From Chloroflexota bacterium (GTDB lineage Bacteria; Chloroflexota; Dormibacteria; Dormibacterales; Dormibacteraceae), in contig VBFH01000030.1 in assembly GCA_005883575.1 (NCBI GenBank), forward strand, positions 1-64,000: a stretch of DNA of 64,000 nt. Direction: 5' to 3'. Under the pieces are notes generated by a model that was not told the origin of the DNA, did no database searches, and saw only the letters and a list, made by a program, of their open reading frames with translations. Each line of letters begins with the position of its first letter. Positions within the stretch are counted from its first letter, which is position 1. Shown piece after piece: positions 44,656 to 53,828 of this stretch. The translations under genes and the position numbers were made by a program.

Positions 44656-45302
44656 GCGGTTTGCTTTTTCACCACCCGGCCGTTGGCCGCGGCCAACACC
44701 TGGCGGCTTATCTCCTCGATTGTCCCCCGGCCGTCGATCTCGGAAACCAGCCCTCCGATCCGGTAGTGATCGAGCACGGGGACGGTCTTCTCCAGGTAGA
44801 TCTCGATCCTGGGACGGACGGCTGCCGGGCGGTCGTCCTCGCGCTGAACAAGCGAGCTCGCGTCCGCCTGGCAGGAGGCGGTTCCAGGCGGGTACGTGCG
44901 CTGGCAGGTCGGGCAGACCAGGCGCCCCGAAAGGCGGCGGAGCAGTTCCTCGACCGGCACCTTCAGGTAGATGACGCGGTCAAACCGCTTGCCCAGCTCG
45001 GCCATGAGGTCGTCGAGGGCCTCGGCTTGAGGAACCGTGCGCGGGAAGCCGTCCATGATGAATCCGGGGACGCAGTCAGGCTCGCCGAGGCGATGGCGGA
45101 CGATGCCGATCATGATCTCGTCGGAGACGTACTTCCCGGCCGCCAGGATGGGCTGCGCCTGGCGCCCGAGCTCGGTGTCGGCGGCGATCTCGGCCCGCAG
45201 CATGTCGCCGGTCGCGATGTGGGGGATACCGAAATGTGAGCGCAGCATGTTGGCCTGTGTCCCCTTGCCGGAGCCAGGGGCCCCATACAACAACAGGTTC
45301 AC
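44652..45302 (-). CDS. adk: Adenylate kinase
   Basis: The 216-residue AMP kinase has P-loop LLLYGAPGSGKGTQANML, AMP-site FIMDGFPRTVPQAEALD and a zinc-type LID: VCPTCQRTYPPG followed by SCQAD, giving a C-C-C-D ligand set. The GTG start overlaps the secY stop as GTGA. The track shows it inside a 546-residue ORF, whose first 330 residues are a shadow of secY. Confidence 0.96.
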   Translation of the reverse strand: MNLLLYGAPGSGKGTQANMLRSHFGIPHIATGDMLRAEIAADTELGRQAQPILAAGKYVSDEIMIGIVRHRLGEPDCVPGFIMDGFPRTVPQAEALDDLMAELGKRFDRVIYLKVPVEELLRRLSGRLVCPTCQRTYPPGTASCQADASSLVQREDDRPAAVRPRIEIYLEKTVPVLDHYRIGGLVSEIDGRGTIEEISRQVLAAANGRVVKKQTA

Positions 45303-46630
45303 TTGATAAAGCCGCGGTACTGCCGCATCACCAGCTGCGTCTGCAGCTGTTTCATGGTGTCCAGGGCGACCCCGACCACGATGAGGATGGCCGTTCCCCC
45401 CAGGTACATCTGCTGCTGATTGATGCCGGAGATCTTGGATGTGGCGATGGGCAGGATGACCGTGATGAAGCCGAGGAAGATCGCGCCCACGAACGTGACG
45501 CGATTCATCACCGCCTGCAGGTAGTCCGCGGTCGGACGGCCCGGGCGGATTCCCGGGATGAAGCTCGAGTAGCGTTTGAGGTTGTCGGCCACGTCCTGCA
45601 CGTCGAATGTGATCGCGGTGTAGAAGTACGTGAAGCCGAACGTGAACAGAAAGTAGAGGGCGTTGTAGGTGATCGCCATCGGGACGTTCGCCGTGCTCGG
45701 TGAGAAGTTGCCTCGGACCCACGCCGCGGCTTTGTAGTACCAGGTGTCCGGCGGCGCGCCGGTGAAGTAGTTGGCGACGATCGTCGGCAGGAACATCACG
45801 GAGATGGCGAAGATGATCGGGATCACGCCTGCGTGGTTGACGCGCAGCGGCAAGAAGCTCGCCCTCCGCCCCACCTCGCGCCCACCCGCCACGCGCTGGG
45901 CCGACTGGATCGGGATCTTGCGCACCGCCTGCTGCACCTCGATGATCACCGCGGTCATCACCAAGGCCACCAGGCCAAACAGGATGAACGGCACGTAGTC
46001 GGCGAGGCCGCCGCCCGTGGTGTGGGCGCCGAAGACGGCGGCGACGCCCTGGGGTCCACGCCCGATGATGCCGGCGAAGATGATCAGCGACACGCCGTTG
46101 CCGATTCCGTACTCGGTGATCAGCTCGCCGAACCACATCAACATGACCGTGCCCGCGGTCAACACCAGGATGATCTGCAGTCGCTGGAACCACTCGAGCG
46201 GTCCGAGGATCGCGGGCTGCGTGTTCTGGAAGAGGACGGTAAAGCCGTAAGCCTGGCCTGCGCCGAGCGCCACCGTGAGGTAGCGGCTCCACCGCTGGAT
46301 CCGCCGGCGCCCCATCTCGCCTTCCTTCTGGATCTCCTTGATGCGGACGGAGATCACCGTCATCAGCTGCATGATGATCGTGGCGTTGATATAGGGGTTC
46401 ATGCCCATCGCGACGATGCTGAACCGCGACAGGCCGCCACCCGAGAAGAGGTCGAGCAGGCCCAGCAAGGCCTGCTGGTTGAAGAGGAGGCCGAGCGCGG
46501 TCTTGTTCGCCTCGGGAATCGCGATGTTGGAGAAGAGCCGGAACACGACAAGGATGCCGCCGGTGAACAGGATCTTGTTGCGAAGCTCCGGCAGCCGGAT
46601 CGAGTTGATGAGCGCCTCGAGGAGGTTCAT
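45299..46630 (-). CDS. secY: Protein translocase subunit SecY
   Basis: The 443-residue translocon channel has ten membrane helices. It starts NLLEALINSIRLPELRNKIL, shows the plug-region GGGLSRFSIVAMGMNPYINA and the cytoplasmic loop FIPGIRPGRPTADYLQAVMN near the C-terminus. Gene order rplO-secY-adk-map is the standard spc arrangement. Confidence 0.97.
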   Translation of the reverse strand: MNLLEALINSIRLPELRNKILFTGGILVVFRLFSNIAIPEANKTALGLLFNQQALLGLLDLFSGGGLSRFSIVAMGMNPYINATIIMQLMTVISVRIKEIQKEGEMGRRRIQRWSRYLTVALGAGQAYGFTVLFQNTQPAILGPLEWFQRLQIILVLTAGTVMLMWFGELITEYGIGNGVSLIIFAGIIGRGPQGVAAVFGAHTTGGGLADYVPFILFGLVALVMTAVIIEVQQAVRKIPIQSAQRVAGGREVGRRASFLPLRVNHAGVIPIIFAISVMFLPTIVANYFTGAPPDTWYYKAAAWVRGNFSPSTANVPMAITYNALYFLFTFGFTYFYTAITFDVQDVADNLKRYSSFIPGIRPGRPTADYLQAVMNRVTFVGAIFLGFITVILPIATSKISGINQQQMYLGGTAILIVVGVALDTMKQLQTQLVMRQYRGFIK

Positions 46631-46633
46631 CGG

Positions 46634-47140
46634 CTACGCGTCTTCGGGAGAAACGCTCTCAGTCTTTTTTTCGGGCACTGGCGCCTTGGCTGCCCTTGGC
46701 TCGCCCAGCAGCTTCACAGACCCGCCGGCCTTCTCGATCGCCTCGCGCGCGCTGTTGCTGATCGCGTGAGCCTCCACCGTCAGCTTCCGCCTGATCCGGC
46801 CTGCGCCCAAAATCTTGATCTCCTCTCCCCCGCGGGCCAGACCCGCGTCCGCAAGCGACTGGGCGTCGACCTTCGAGCCGTCCCTGAAGCGGCTGAGCTT
46901 GGAGACGTTGACGATCGTATAGACCTTCTTGAACGGGTTTTTGAACCCGGGCAGCTTGGGGATGCGCTGCGAGAGCGGCATCTGGCCGCCCTCGAAACCG
47001 AGACGGAAGCCTTCGCTGCGCGCGTTCTGTCCCTTCTGACCGCGGCCAGAGGTCTTGCCACGGCCTGAGCCGGTACCGCGGCCGATACGCTGCCGGCGGC
47101 GGCGCGAGCCGGGGGCGGACTTGAGATCGTGGAGCTGCAT
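46634..47140 (-). CDS. rplO: 50S ribosomal protein uL15
   Basis: The 168-residue L15 shows MQLHDLKSAPGSRRRRQRIG, the glycine-rich GSGRGKTSGRGQKGQNARSE and GFEGGQMPLSQRIPKLPGF. It has a C-terminal extension rich in Lys/Glu (APVPEKKTESVSPEDA). Confidence 0.97.
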   Translation of the reverse strand: MQLHDLKSAPGSRRRRQRIGRGTGSGRGKTSGRGQKGQNARSEGFRLGFEGGQMPLSQRIPKLPGFKNPFKKVYTIVNVSKLSRFRDGSKVDAQSLADAGLARGGEEIKILGAGRIRRKLTVEAHAISNSAREAIEKAGGSVKLLGEPRAAKAPVPEKKTESVSPEDA

Positions 47141-47146
47141 CGCTTG

Positions 47147-47437
47147 CTAATGACCCCTGTGATGCTTCTTCGTGGAGCGGGCGCGCCAGATCTTGTAGCG
47201 GCTCCGCTCGGGCCGCTCCCAGGGCTCGCCATCGACCGCGACCAGGAAGTTCACTCGCCTCAGCATCCCGCGCACCGCCGGGTTGTCCGGCAGCTCGCGG
47301 GTCTGGTTCATCTTGCGAAAACCAAGGGACTCGACGGTGGCGCGGATCTCCGGCCGCGCGCCGATCGGGCTCTTCATCAACGTCGCCTTGATTGTCTGTG
47401 CGCCCTGCGCGCGCCCGGCGAGGCTCTTGTCAGCCAC
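47147..47437 (-). CDS. rpmD: 50S ribosomal protein uL30 with C-terminal extension
   Basis: The L30 core is [20 protein letters not shown] followed by [20 protein letters not shown] and [12 protein letters not shown]. The 96-residue product is longer than the usual 60. About 16 residues precede the core, and a basic tail ([20 protein letters not shown]) follows. The GTG start overlaps the rpsE stop. Confidence 0.93.
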   Translation of the reverse strand: MADKSLAGRAQGAQTIKATLMKSPIGARPEIRATVESLGFRKMNQTRELPDNPAVRGMLRRVNFLVAVDGEPWERPERSRYKIWRARSTKKHHRGH

Positions 47438-48053
47438 GGGTAGCTGCTCCGGCGGCTTTAGCCGTCACCTCCCCGCTTTGCGGAGAGGAGCTGGCCGGCT
47501 CGACGCCCTTGTAGGCCGCGGCCAGCCGCTTTCCCACCATCTGCTCGACATCCTTGCCGCGCAGCTCGGCCACCTGCGCCGCCGTCTTCAACGTCTGCAG
47601 CGCCGCAAGCGTCGCGCGGACGGTGTTGATCGGGTTGTTCGTGCCGTGCGACTTGGTGAGGATGTCCTTGATGCCGGCCGTCTCGATGACCGCTCGCATC
47701 GCGCCGCCCGAGATCACGCCTGTACCGGGCGCGGCCGGCTTGAGCATGATGCGGGCTGCCCCCCACTTGTACTCGACCGCGTGGGGAATCGTCGTGCCGA
47801 CCATCGGCACCGTGATCATGTTGCGCTTGGCGACCTCCATCCCCTTGCGGATAGCCTCGGTCACCTCGCGTGCCTTCCCGATGCCGGCGCCGACGCGACC
47901 GTTCATGTCGCCGACGACGATCAGCGCGCTAAACGAGAACTTGCGCCCGCCCTTGACGACCTTGGCGACGCGGTTGACGCGGACCACGCGATCGGCAAGC
48001 TCCGACCGCTCGCCGCGATCGCCATATCGACCACCACCCATATTCCTAGACAT
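47430..48053 (-). CDS. rpsE: 30S ribosomal protein uS5 with palindrome-derived tail
   Basis: The 207-residue S5 has [20 protein letters not shown], the [20 protein letters not shown] region, and [20 protein letters not shown]. The conserved domain ends near [12 protein letters not shown]; about 35 residues follow, including [16 protein letters not shown], encoded by a 9-bp palindrome (P3). Preceded by repeated element E4, which supplies the ribosome binding site. Confidence 0.96.
   Translation of the reverse strand: MSRNMGGGRYGDRGERSELADRVVRVNRVAKVVKGGRKFSFSALIVVGDMNGRVGAGIGKAREVTEAIRKGMEVAKRNMITVPMVGTTIPHAVEYKWGAARIMLKPAAPGTGVISGGAMRAVIETAGIKDILTKSHGTNNPINTVRATLAALQTLKTAAQVAELRGKDVEQMVGKRLAAAYKGVEPASSSPQSGEVTAKAAGAATRG
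47447..47490 (-). repeat. Palindromic repeat P3 within rpsE
   Basis: On the mRNA strand CCTCTCCGC-AAA-GCGGGGAGGTGA forms a 9-bp stem with one G-U wobble and a 3-nt loop (47468-47488). It encodes SPQSGEV in the uS5 tail, close to SPPSGEV encoded by P2 in uL29. The flanking second block is weaker than in P1 and P2. Confidence 0.5.
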
Positions 48054-48190
48054 CAGTTAAGGCCCCCTACCTTTCCCGACCATGGCGTCGGGAGGCCTTG
48101 GTTTCCCAGGCCGACTCCACGGTCGGAACCGCAGAAGCGTCACGACCATCGATGCGAATCGTGAACTGCAATACAGGCGTCATGCTCGCG
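48054..48190 (-). repeat. Repeated intergenic element E4 (short form) between rplR and rpsE
   Basis: Starts right after the rplR stop with TAGCGCGAGCATGACGCCTG, matching E1 and E2, and ends GGGAAAGGTAGGGGGCC just before rpsE. It keeps the GGCCTGG/CCAAGGCC inner hairpin and both end blocks but lacks the long GAAATC...GATTTC hairpin of E1-E3. Confidence 0.7.
48067..48183 (-). CDS. Small ORF in element E4
   Basis: 38 codons from ATG to TAG, giving MTPVLQFTIRIDGRDASAVP and then TVESAWETKASRRHGRER. Its start (MTPVLQ) and the TVExAW block match the ORFs in E1 and E2. No function is known and the conservation may reflect the repeat rather than a protein. Confidence 0.3.
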   Translation of the reverse strand: MTPVLQFTIRIDGRDASAVPTVESAWETKASRRHGRER

Positions 48191-48544
48191 CTAAAACTCC
48201 AACCCAGCTTCGCGCGCGGCATCGGCCAGCGCCTTGATTCTTCCGTGATAGAGAAAACCGCCGCGGTCGAACACCACGCTGTTCACACCCGCGGCCTTCG
48301 CCTTGGCGGCGATCGCCTTGCCGACCTCGGCCGCCTGCGCCACGCCGTTGCCCTTCGCTTTGATCTCGACCGTAGAAGCAGCCGCGAGGGTGCGGCTGGC
48401 GCCATCGTCGATGAGCTGGGCGTACAGGTGGTTCAGGCTGCGAAACACCGCCAGCCGCGGCCGCTCGGGCGTGCCCGCGACGTGCACCCGCACGCGCTTG
48501 TGCCGCTTGAGCCGGTTCACCTTGCGGTCCTGTCGCTTGATCAT
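48191..48544 (-). CDS. rplR: 50S ribosomal protein uL18
   Basis: The 117-residue 5S rRNA-binding protein shows [40 protein letters not shown] and the C-terminal [17 protein letters not shown]. It overlaps rplF by 4 bases and is followed by element E4. Confidence 0.97.
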   Translation of the reverse strand: MIKRQDRKVNRLKRHKRVRVHVAGTPERPRLAVFRSLNHLYAQLIDDGASRTLAAASTVEIKAKGNGVAQAAEVGKAIAAKAKAAGVNSVVFDRGGFLYHGRIKALADAAREAGLEF

Positions 48545-49095
48545 GCGGTTGTTTTGGCCCCCTTGCCGGCCTTGCCCGGCTTGCGCCGGACCTTCTCGCC
48601 CCGGTACATCACGCCCTTGCCCTTGTAGGGCTCGGGGGGGCGGAGGCCGCGGAGGTTGGCGGCGACCTGGCCGACGTCTTCGATCGAGATGCCCGTCACC
48701 GAGAACTTGGTCGGGTCCTGGACGTCGATCGAGATTCCCGTCGGGGGCTTGAACCTGACCGGGTGCGAGTAGCCGAGGTTGAGCACGAGCTCCTCGCCTT
48801 GCTTGGCGACGCGGTAGCCGACGCCGACCAGCTCGAGGTGCTTGGTGAAGCCCCGCTCCACGCCCTCGACCATGTTCGCGACCAGGCTGCGCACAAGTCC
48901 GTGCAGCGCGCGATGCTGGAAATCATCCGAGGGCCGCTCGAAGACGAGCTCGCCATCGGCCTGCCTGACCTTGATGTCGGCGGGCAGGGTGCGTTCAAGC
49001 TGGCCCTTCGGCCCCTCGACCTTCACATGGCCCGGCCCCAGCGTCACCTTCACCGAGCTCGGCACTTTGACGGGCAGCTTTCCGATCCGCGACAA
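48541..49095 (-). CDS. rplF: 50S ribosomal protein uL6
   Basis: The 184-residue two-domain L6 starts [20 protein letters not shown] and shows [20 protein letters not shown] and the C-terminal [19 protein letters not shown]. Fifteen bases separate it from rpsH. Confidence 0.98.
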   Translation of the reverse strand: MSRIGKLPVKVPSSVKVTLGPGHVKVEGPKGQLERTLPADIKVRQADGELVFERPSDDFQHRALHGLVRSLVANMVEGVERGFTKHLELVGVGYRVAKQGEELVLNLGYSHPVRFKPPTGISIDVQDPTKFSVTGISIEDVGQVAANLRGLRPPEPYKGKGVMYRGEKVRRKPGKAGKGAKTTA

Positions 49096-49110
49096 CTCTT
49101 TTCTCTTCTC

Positions 49111-49566
49111 CTACCAGATGTACGCGAGCACTTCGCCGCCGAGACCCCGGCGCAGCGCCTGCCTTCCGCTCATGACTCCCTCAGCAGTGCTGAGGATGGC
49201 GATCCCGAGCCCACCGAGGACTCTCGGGATCTCGGTCTTGCGCGCGTAGACGCGCAGTCCGGGGCGGCTGATCCTCTTCACACCCGAGATCACCCGGGTG
49301 CGATCGGGACGGGACTTGAAGATGATACGCATCGTCTGCGTCGAGCCGTCCGCCTCCACGTCGAAGCCCGCGATGTAGCCCTCGTCCTTCAGGACGCGAG
49401 CGATCTCGAGCTTGAGCCTGGACGCCGGAACCTTCACCTCGGGATGGCGCGCCGCGTTGGAGTTGCGGATGCGCGTGAGCATGTCCGCGATGGGATCGCT
49501 GACGATCCCCGCCGGGGCTTTCTTCAGGGTCTTGGTCGGGGTTTTGGCGATTGCTGTAGCCATCAT
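49111..49566 (-). CDS. rpsH: 30S ribosomal protein uS8
   Basis: The 151-residue S8 has [20 protein letters not shown] and the C-terminal [20 protein letters not shown]. The ATG at 49566 overlaps the rpsN TGA (TGATG); the longer track ORF reads back into rpsN. An Ala/Lys/Pro-rich leader of about 20 residues precedes the domain. Confidence 0.97.
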   Translation of the reverse strand: MMATAIAKTPTKTLKKAPAGIVSDPIADMLTRIRNSNAARHPEVKVPASRLKLEIARVLKDEGYIAGFDVEADGSTQTMRIIFKSRPDRTRVISGVKRISRPGLRVYARKTEIPRVLGGLGIAILSTAEGVMSGRQALRRGLGGEVLAYIW

Positions 49567-49760
49567 CACCAGCTCGACTTCGTAATGCCGGGGATGCGTC
49601 CTTCGGCGGCGTGGGTTCTGAAGCAGATTCGGCACATGCCGAACTTGCGGAGGTAAGCGCGCGGCCGCCCGCAGATGCGGCAGCGATTGTGAAATCGCAC
49701 CTTGAACTTCGGCGTTGCGAGGTCTCGCTTCCAGCGCTCGATCGATGATTTCTTGGCCAA
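49566..49760 (-). CDS. rpsN: 30S ribosomal protein uS14, zinc type (type Z)
   Basis: The 64-residue S14 carries the zinc set [20 protein letters not shown] and the end [12 protein letters not shown]. This is the short C+ form found in Gram-positive-type and Chloroflexota-type spc operons. Confidence 0.97.
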   Translation of the reverse strand: MAKKSSIERWKRDLATPKFKVRFHNRCRICGRPRAYLRKFGMCRICFRTHAAEGRIPGITKSSW

Positions 49761-49771
49761 ACTCTCTCCCT

Positions 49772-50386
49772 CTACCTCTTCCTAAATGGCATTCCGAGCC
49801 GGGTCAGGAGGCTGCGCGCCTCGTCGTCCGAACGGGCGGTGGTGACGATGCTGACCTCCAACCCGCGAAGCTTGTCGATCTTGTCGTAGTCGATCTCGGG
49901 GAAGACGACTTGCTCGCGAAGACCGAGCGAGTAGTTGCCACGGCCGTCGAATCCGTCCGGGCTGACGCCGCGGAAGTCGCGGATGCGCGGCAGCGCGACG
50001 TTCAGCAGCTTGTCCAGGAAGTACCACATGCGGCGGCCGCGCAGCGTCGTCTTGATGCCCACGATCTGTCCCGCGCGCAGCTTGAACGCGGCTACGGACT
50101 TCTTCGCCTTCACGAGCTGCGGCTTCTGGCCGGTAATCGTCGTGACGTCGCCGACCGCGGCGTCGAGCGCCTTGTCGTTGTCCTTGGCCTCGCCGATGCC
50201 GATGTTGACGACGACCTTCTCGATCCTGGGCACCTGCATCACGTTGCCGTAGTCGAACTCTTTTGTGAGCTGCGGCATGACGGTGTCGCGATAGGCCAGG
50301 AGCATTCGCGGCGGGGCCTCCGACTTCGTGCCGGGAGCCTTCGGGGCCTGTTCCTTCTTGGGGGCTTGCTGCTTGGCCTTAGCCAT
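49772..50386 (-). CDS. rplE: 50S ribosomal protein uL5
   Basis: The 204-residue 5S rRNA-binding protein shows [40 protein letters not shown] and [20 protein letters not shown]. The start ATG 50386 overlaps the rplX stop (TGATG); the track start at 50500 is rejected. It has a Lys/Pro-rich N-terminal extension ([15 protein letters not shown]) of about 25 residues. Confidence 0.97.
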   Translation of the reverse strand: MAKAKQQAPKKEQAPKAPGTKSEAPPRMLLAYRDTVMPQLTKEFDYGNVMQVPRIEKVVVNIGIGEAKDNDKALDAAVGDVTTITGQKPQLVKAKKSVAAFKLRAGQIVGIKTTLRGRRMWYFLDKLLNVALPRIRDFRGVSPDGFDGRGNYSLGLREQVVFPEIDYDKIDKLRGLEVSIVTTARSDDEARSLLTRLGMPFRKR

Positions 50387-50772
50387 CACTGGGCCTCCGT
50401 CTTGCGCACGCGCTCGTAGGGCTCGCCACAGTGGCGACAAACCAGGGCACGCGCCCCGGACTCGAGGACCGTGTGCTTGGTGCGGGTCGGCCGGCCGCAT
50501 GACGGGCAGACGAGCATCACGTTGGAGTAGTCGAGCGGCGCCTCGAAGTCGACGATGCCACCCTGCGCGACCTGCACGCCGCCGCGCCTCTGGCCGGCCT
50601 TAGAGTGGCGCTTGAGGATGTTGACGCCCTTGACCACGATCTTGTGCTTGTCAGGAAGCGTACGCAGCACCTCGCCCTGCTTGCCCTTGTCCTTGCCCGC
50701 CACGACGATCACGGGATCGCCCGGCGCAAGGTCGAGCCAGCGGCGCTTCGGCTGCAGTTTGTTTTTCAGCAT
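50386..50772 (-). CDS. rplX: 50S ribosomal protein uL24, zinc-ribbon form
   Basis: The 128-residue L24 has a KOW motif ([20 protein letters not shown]) followed by a C-terminal zinc ribbon: [20 protein letters not shown] and CRHCG. Many bacteria have lost these cysteines; their presence matches the other C+ ribosomal proteins here. Confidence 0.97.
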   Translation of the reverse strand: MLKNKLQPKRRWLDLAPGDPVIVVAGKDKGKQGEVLRTLPDKHKIVVKGVNILKRHSKAGQRRGGVQVAQGGIVDFEAPLDYSNVMLVCPSCGRPTRTKHTVLESGARALVCRHCGEPYERVRKTEAQ

Positions 50773-50776
50773 TGGG

Positions 50777-51145
50777 TTAGAGAACCTCCGGAGCGAGCGA
50801 GATGATCTTCATGAAGTTGCGCTCGCGCAGCTCGCGCGCGACCGGCCCGAAGATACGGGTGCCGCGCGGGTTGTTGGCCGTCGCGAGAAGGACGGCCGCG
50901 TTTTCATCGAATCGGATCAGCGAGCCGTCCGGGCGCTTGTACTCCTTGTTCACCCGGACCACGACGGCCTTGACCACCTCGCCCTTCTTCACCTGCCCGC
51001 CCGGCTGGGCGGACTTGACCGTGGCCGTGATGATGTCACCCACGTAGGCGTACTTGCGATAGTGGCCGCCGGCCACGCGGATGACCAGGAGCTCCTTCGC
51101 TCCCGAGTTGTCCGCGACCTTGAGCCGGGTTTCCTGCTGGACCAT
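50777..51145 (-). CDS. rplN: 50S ribosomal protein uL14
   Basis: The 122-residue L14 starts [20 protein letters not shown] and shows [20 protein letters not shown] and [20 protein letters not shown]. Standard position between rpsQ and rplX. Confidence 0.98.
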   Translation of the reverse strand: MVQQETRLKVADNSGAKELLVIRVAGGHYRKYAYVGDIITATVKSAQPGGQVKKGEVVKAVVVRVNKEYKRPDGSLIRFDENAAVLLATANNPRGTRIFGPVARELRERNFMKIISLAPEVL

Positions 51146-51148
51146 GCG

Positions 51149-51439
51149 TTATTTCGCTTTCTCCACGATCTCAAGGACCCGCCAGCGCTTCTCCTTGGAT
51201 AGCGGTCGGGTCTCGGTGATGCGGACCAGGTCGCCCACGCCGCATTCGTTCTTCTCGTCGTGGACTTTGAAGCGGCTGCGCTGCTGCACGGTCTTCCGAT
51301 ACAGGCGGTGGGCCTTGGACGAGCCGACCTGGACGATGACCGTCTTGTCCATCTTGTCCGAGATCACGGTGCCGAGACGGACCTTCCGCCGGCCGCGAGT
51401 TGCCGTGGTCGGAGCTGACTGCGTGGCGGTGTCGCTCAT
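51149..51439 (-). CDS. rpsQ: 30S ribosomal protein uS17
   Basis: The 96-residue OB-fold S17 has [20 protein letters not shown] and [21 protein letters not shown] Thr/Ala-rich N-terminal extension of about 18 residues is present. Overlaps rpmC by 4 bases. Confidence 0.97.
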   Translation of the reverse strand: MSDTATQSAPTTATRGRRKVRLGTVISDKMDKTVIVQVGSSKAHRLYRKTVQQRSRFKVHDEKNECGVGDLVRITETRPLSKEKRWRVLEIVEKAK

Positions 51440-51774
51440 TCAGCCTCCTCCTTCTTGACACGACGTCCTCGCTTCGGCTTCGGCTCCTCCTCCACAGCCT
51501 CTGCTTCAGGCTCGTCCCCACCCGCGGCTGACGCCACGACCTCCCCACTGGGTGGGGAGGTGAACTCTTCTACGGACGGGCCGACGCCGAAGTCGCGCTC
51601 GCGGATCACGGTCATGATGCGCGCGATGTCGTGCCGGACCTTGGAGATCTGGCTCGAGTTTTCCAGCTGGCCGACGGCGTGCTTGAAACGCAGCTCGTAG
51701 AGCTCGCGCCGCGCCGTGCGCAGGCGAACACCGAGCTCGTCGGCTTCCAGGACGCGCAGCTCGTCGACCTTCAT
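51436..51774 (-). CDS. rpmC: 50S ribosomal protein uL29 with long palindrome-encoded tail
   Basis: The normal L29 helix pair occupies residues 1-65 ([20 protein letters not shown] and [20 protein letters not shown]). About 47 extra residues follow: [20 protein letters not shown], then an acidic and a basic stretch. The SPPSGEV part is encoded by palindrome P2. L29 sits at the tunnel exit, where a long tail could affect trigger factor or SRP docking (inference). Confidence 0.95.
   Translation of the reverse strand: MKVDELRVLEADELGVRLRTARRELYELRFKHAVGQLENSSQISKVRHDIARIMTVIRERDFGVGPSVEEFTSPPSGEVVASAAGGDEPEAEAVEEEPKPKRGRRVKKEEAE
51511..51565 (-). repeat. Palindromic repeat P2 within rpmC
   Basis: On the minus strand TTCACCTCCCCAC-CCA-GTGGGGAGGTCG (9-bp perfect stem, 51540-51560) is followed by CGGGTGGGGACGA. 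Both blocks match P1 in the rimI-tsaD gap at nearly the same spacing. Here the repeat is in frame inside a ribosomal protein gene. Confidence 0.75.
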
Positions 51775-52196
51775 CTCGGACCCCCGCCGTCAGCCGCGCT
51801 GACGAAGCGCGTCTTGATCGGCAGCTTGGCCGCGGCCAGCTTCATGGCTTCCTTCGCCACCTGTGGCGTGACGCCGCCCATCTCGAAGAGAACGCGACCA
51901 GGCTTGATCACCGCAACCCATCCCTCCGGGTTGCCCTTGCCCGAGCCCATGCGGGTCTCGGCCGGTTTCTTGGTGATCGACTTGTCCGGAAAGACGCGGA
52001 TCCAGATCTGGCCGCCGCGCTTGACGTGGCGAGTCATGGCACGCCGCGCGGCCTCGATCTGCCGGTTCGACATCCAGGCTGCCTCCATCGCCTGCAGCCC
52101 GAAGTCGCCGAAGGCGACCGTCGCGCCGCGAGTGGCGATGCCCTGGCGGCGGCCGCGGTGCATCTTGCGGTACTTGACTCGCTTCGGGATCAGCAT
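51771..52196 (-). CDS. rplP: 50S ribosomal protein uL16
   Basis: The 141-residue L16 shows [20 protein letters not shown], the conserved [20 protein letters not shown] loop and [20 protein letters not shown]. It overlaps rpmC by 4 bases. Confidence 0.98.
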   Translation of the reverse strand: MLIPKRVKYRKMHRGRRQGIATRGATVAFGDFGLQAMEAAWMSNRQIEAARRAMTRHVKRGGQIWIRVFPDKSITKKPAETRMGSGKGNPEGWVAVIKPGRVLFEMGGVTPQVAKEAMKLAAAKLPIKTRFVSAADGGGPR

Positions 52197-53164
52197 CAGC
52201 TGTCTGCCTTCTTGGTGTTTCGAGTGGTGCCGGTCTTCCTGACCGCGGCCGGTGTCGACTTTGTCCGGACCGCGGTCTTCTTGACCTCGGTCTTCGCTTC
52301 GGCCTTCGGCTTGGGGGCAGCCTTGGGCCGCGCCGGTGCGGCGACCTTCTCTTCGACCTTGGCCGTGGCCGTTCGAGTGCGACGAGGCGCGACGCTGGCG
52401 GCGGCTTCGGGCGTCGGCACCTCCACTTGCGCAGCGGCCGGCTCAGGCGTGGCCTCGATGATCTCGGCCTGCGGTGTGACCGGCTCGGCCACGGGTGTGG
52501 GCTCCTCGGGGATCGGCGTGAGTCGGCGCTGCGCGGGCGAGATCTCCTGTTTGTAGATCCAGACCTTGCAGCCGATCGCACCGAAGGTGGTCTTGGCGGT
52601 GGCGCGGCCGAAGTCGATGTCGGCCCGCAGGGTGTGGAGCGGGACTCGGCCCTCGCGGTCCTGCTCTCGGCGCGCCATCTCAGCCCCGCGCAGTCGCCCG
52701 CCGCAGTAGATGCGCACGCCTTTCGCGCCCGAGCGCATGGTGCGGAGGATCGCCTGCTTCATCGCGCGCTTGTAGCTGATGCGGCGCTCGATCTGGGAGG
52801 CGATGTTCTCGGCTACAAGCTGCGCGTCGAGCTCGGGCTGCTTGATCTCCTGGATGGAGATCCGTACGCGGTTGCCGAATCGCTTTTCGAGGTCTTCCCG
52901 CAGCTGATCCACGCTCGATCCGCCTTTTCCGATCACGATGCCGGGCTTGGCCGTGTGGATCGTGACCGTGAGCTGCGCGTTCGACGAGCGCTCCGTCTCG
53001 ATCTTCGCGATGCCCGCGTTGCGAAGGCGCGCGAGGATGATGCGGCGCATCTCGAGGTCTTCGTGGAGCATGTTCGTGTAGTCCTTGGGGCTGGCGAACC
53101 AGTTCGCCTCCCACGGACGGAAGACACCTAGGCGGAATGCGTTCGGGTGGACTTTGTGACCCAA
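52196..53164 (-). CDS. rpsC: 30S ribosomal protein uS3 with about 100-residue C-terminal extension
   Basis: The S3 body ([22 protein letters not shown] domain with [21 protein letters not shown]-terminal domain with [11 protein letters not shown]) ends near residue 210. It is followed by a low-complexity tail, first Glu/Pro/Ala-rich ([20 protein letters not shown]), then Lys/Ala/Thr-rich ([20 protein letters not shown]). The full length of 322 compares with about 210-240 in most bacteria. The tail is likely disordered. Confidence 0.96.
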   Translation of the reverse strand: MGHKVHPNAFRLGVFRPWEANWFASPKDYTNMLHEDLEMRRIILARLRNAGIAKIETERSSNAQLTVTIHTAKPGIVIGKGGSSVDQLREDLEKRFGNRVRISIQEIKQPELDAQLVAENIASQIERRISYKRAMKQAILRTMRSGAKGVRIYCGGRLRGAEMARREQDREGRVPLHTLRADIDFGRATAKTTFGAIGCKVWIYKQEISPAQRRLTPIPEEPTPVAEPVTPQAEIIEATPEPAAAQVEVPTPEAAASVAPRRTRTATAKVEEKVAAPARPKAAPKPKAEAKTEVKKTAVRTKSTPAAVRKTGTTRNTKKADS

Positions 53165-53536
53165 TTACGTGCGAGCTCCTGTCTTTTGTGGTTCGGGCTG
53201 ATCTTCGACGACCGCCGTGATGTGGCACGTGCGGTGGAAGTACTCGTGCGCCATGCTGCGACTCACCGGGCGGCGGCGCCGGAAGGTGGGGCCCTCGTCG
53301 ATGAGCAGCTGCTTGAGCACGAGGTCGTCGCGGTTGAGGTTGAAGTTGTGCTCCGCGTTGGCGGCCGCCGACTTGATCGCCTTGGCAACGTCGCGTGCGG
53401 CATGCTTCGGCGAGAACTCCAGGTAGGCAAGGGCGTCCGACACCTTCATGCCCTTCACGGAGTCGGCCACGAGCCGCGCCTTGCGAGGCGTTCGGCGCAC
53501 AAACTTCTGAACTGCGGAGACTTCCATCGTTGCCAC
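53165..53536 (-). CDS. rplV: 50S ribosomal protein uL22
   Basis: The 123-residue L22 shows KFVRRTPRKARLVADSVKGM and the hairpin-loop region FRRRRPVSRSMAHEYFHRTC that lines the exit tunnel. The GTG at 53536 is chosen; the track start at 53683 reads back through rpsS. Confidence 0.97.
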   Translation of the reverse strand: MATMEVSAVQKFVRRTPRKARLVADSVKGMKVSDALAYLEFSPKHAARDVAKAIKSAAANAEHNFNLNRDDLVLKQLLIDEGPTFRRRRPVSRSMAHEYFHRTCHITAVVEDQPEPQKTGART

Positions 53537-53543
53537 TATTTCT

Positions 53544-53828
53544 CTACTTGACCGTCGTCGTCTTTTCGGTGTGAGTCCCATGGCCGCGGAAGTGCCGCGT
53601 TGGCGCGAACTCGCCAAGCCGGTGACCGACCATGTTCTCGCTGATGAAGACGGGCACATGCTTGCGTCCGTCGTGGACCGCAATCGTGTGCCCGACCATG
53701 TCGGGATAGATGACCGACGCGCGCGCCCAGGTGCGGATCACCTTCTTGTCGCGTGTCTGGTTCATCTTCTCGATCTTGTCCCGGAGCGAAGGGCTGATGA
53801 ACGGCCCTTTCTTGGTCGAACGTGACAC
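53544..53828 (-). CDS. rpsS: 30S ribosomal protein uS19
   Basis: The 94-residue S19 starts [20 protein letters not shown] and shows [20 protein letters not shown] and [20 protein letters not shown]. Its GTG start directly follows element E1, whose AGGTAGAGGT is the likely ribosome binding site. Confidence 0.97.
   Translation of the reverse strand: MSRSTKKGPFISPSLRDKIEKMNQTRDKKVIRTWARASVIYPDMVGHTIAVHDGRKHVPVFISENMVGHRLGEFAPTRHFRGHGTHTEKTTTVK

Noticed and set aside
44652-46292. 546-residue ORF on the minus strand
   Set aside because: Only the last 216 residues are real (adk). The first part is a low-complexity Arg/Gly/Pro shadow of secY in another frame.
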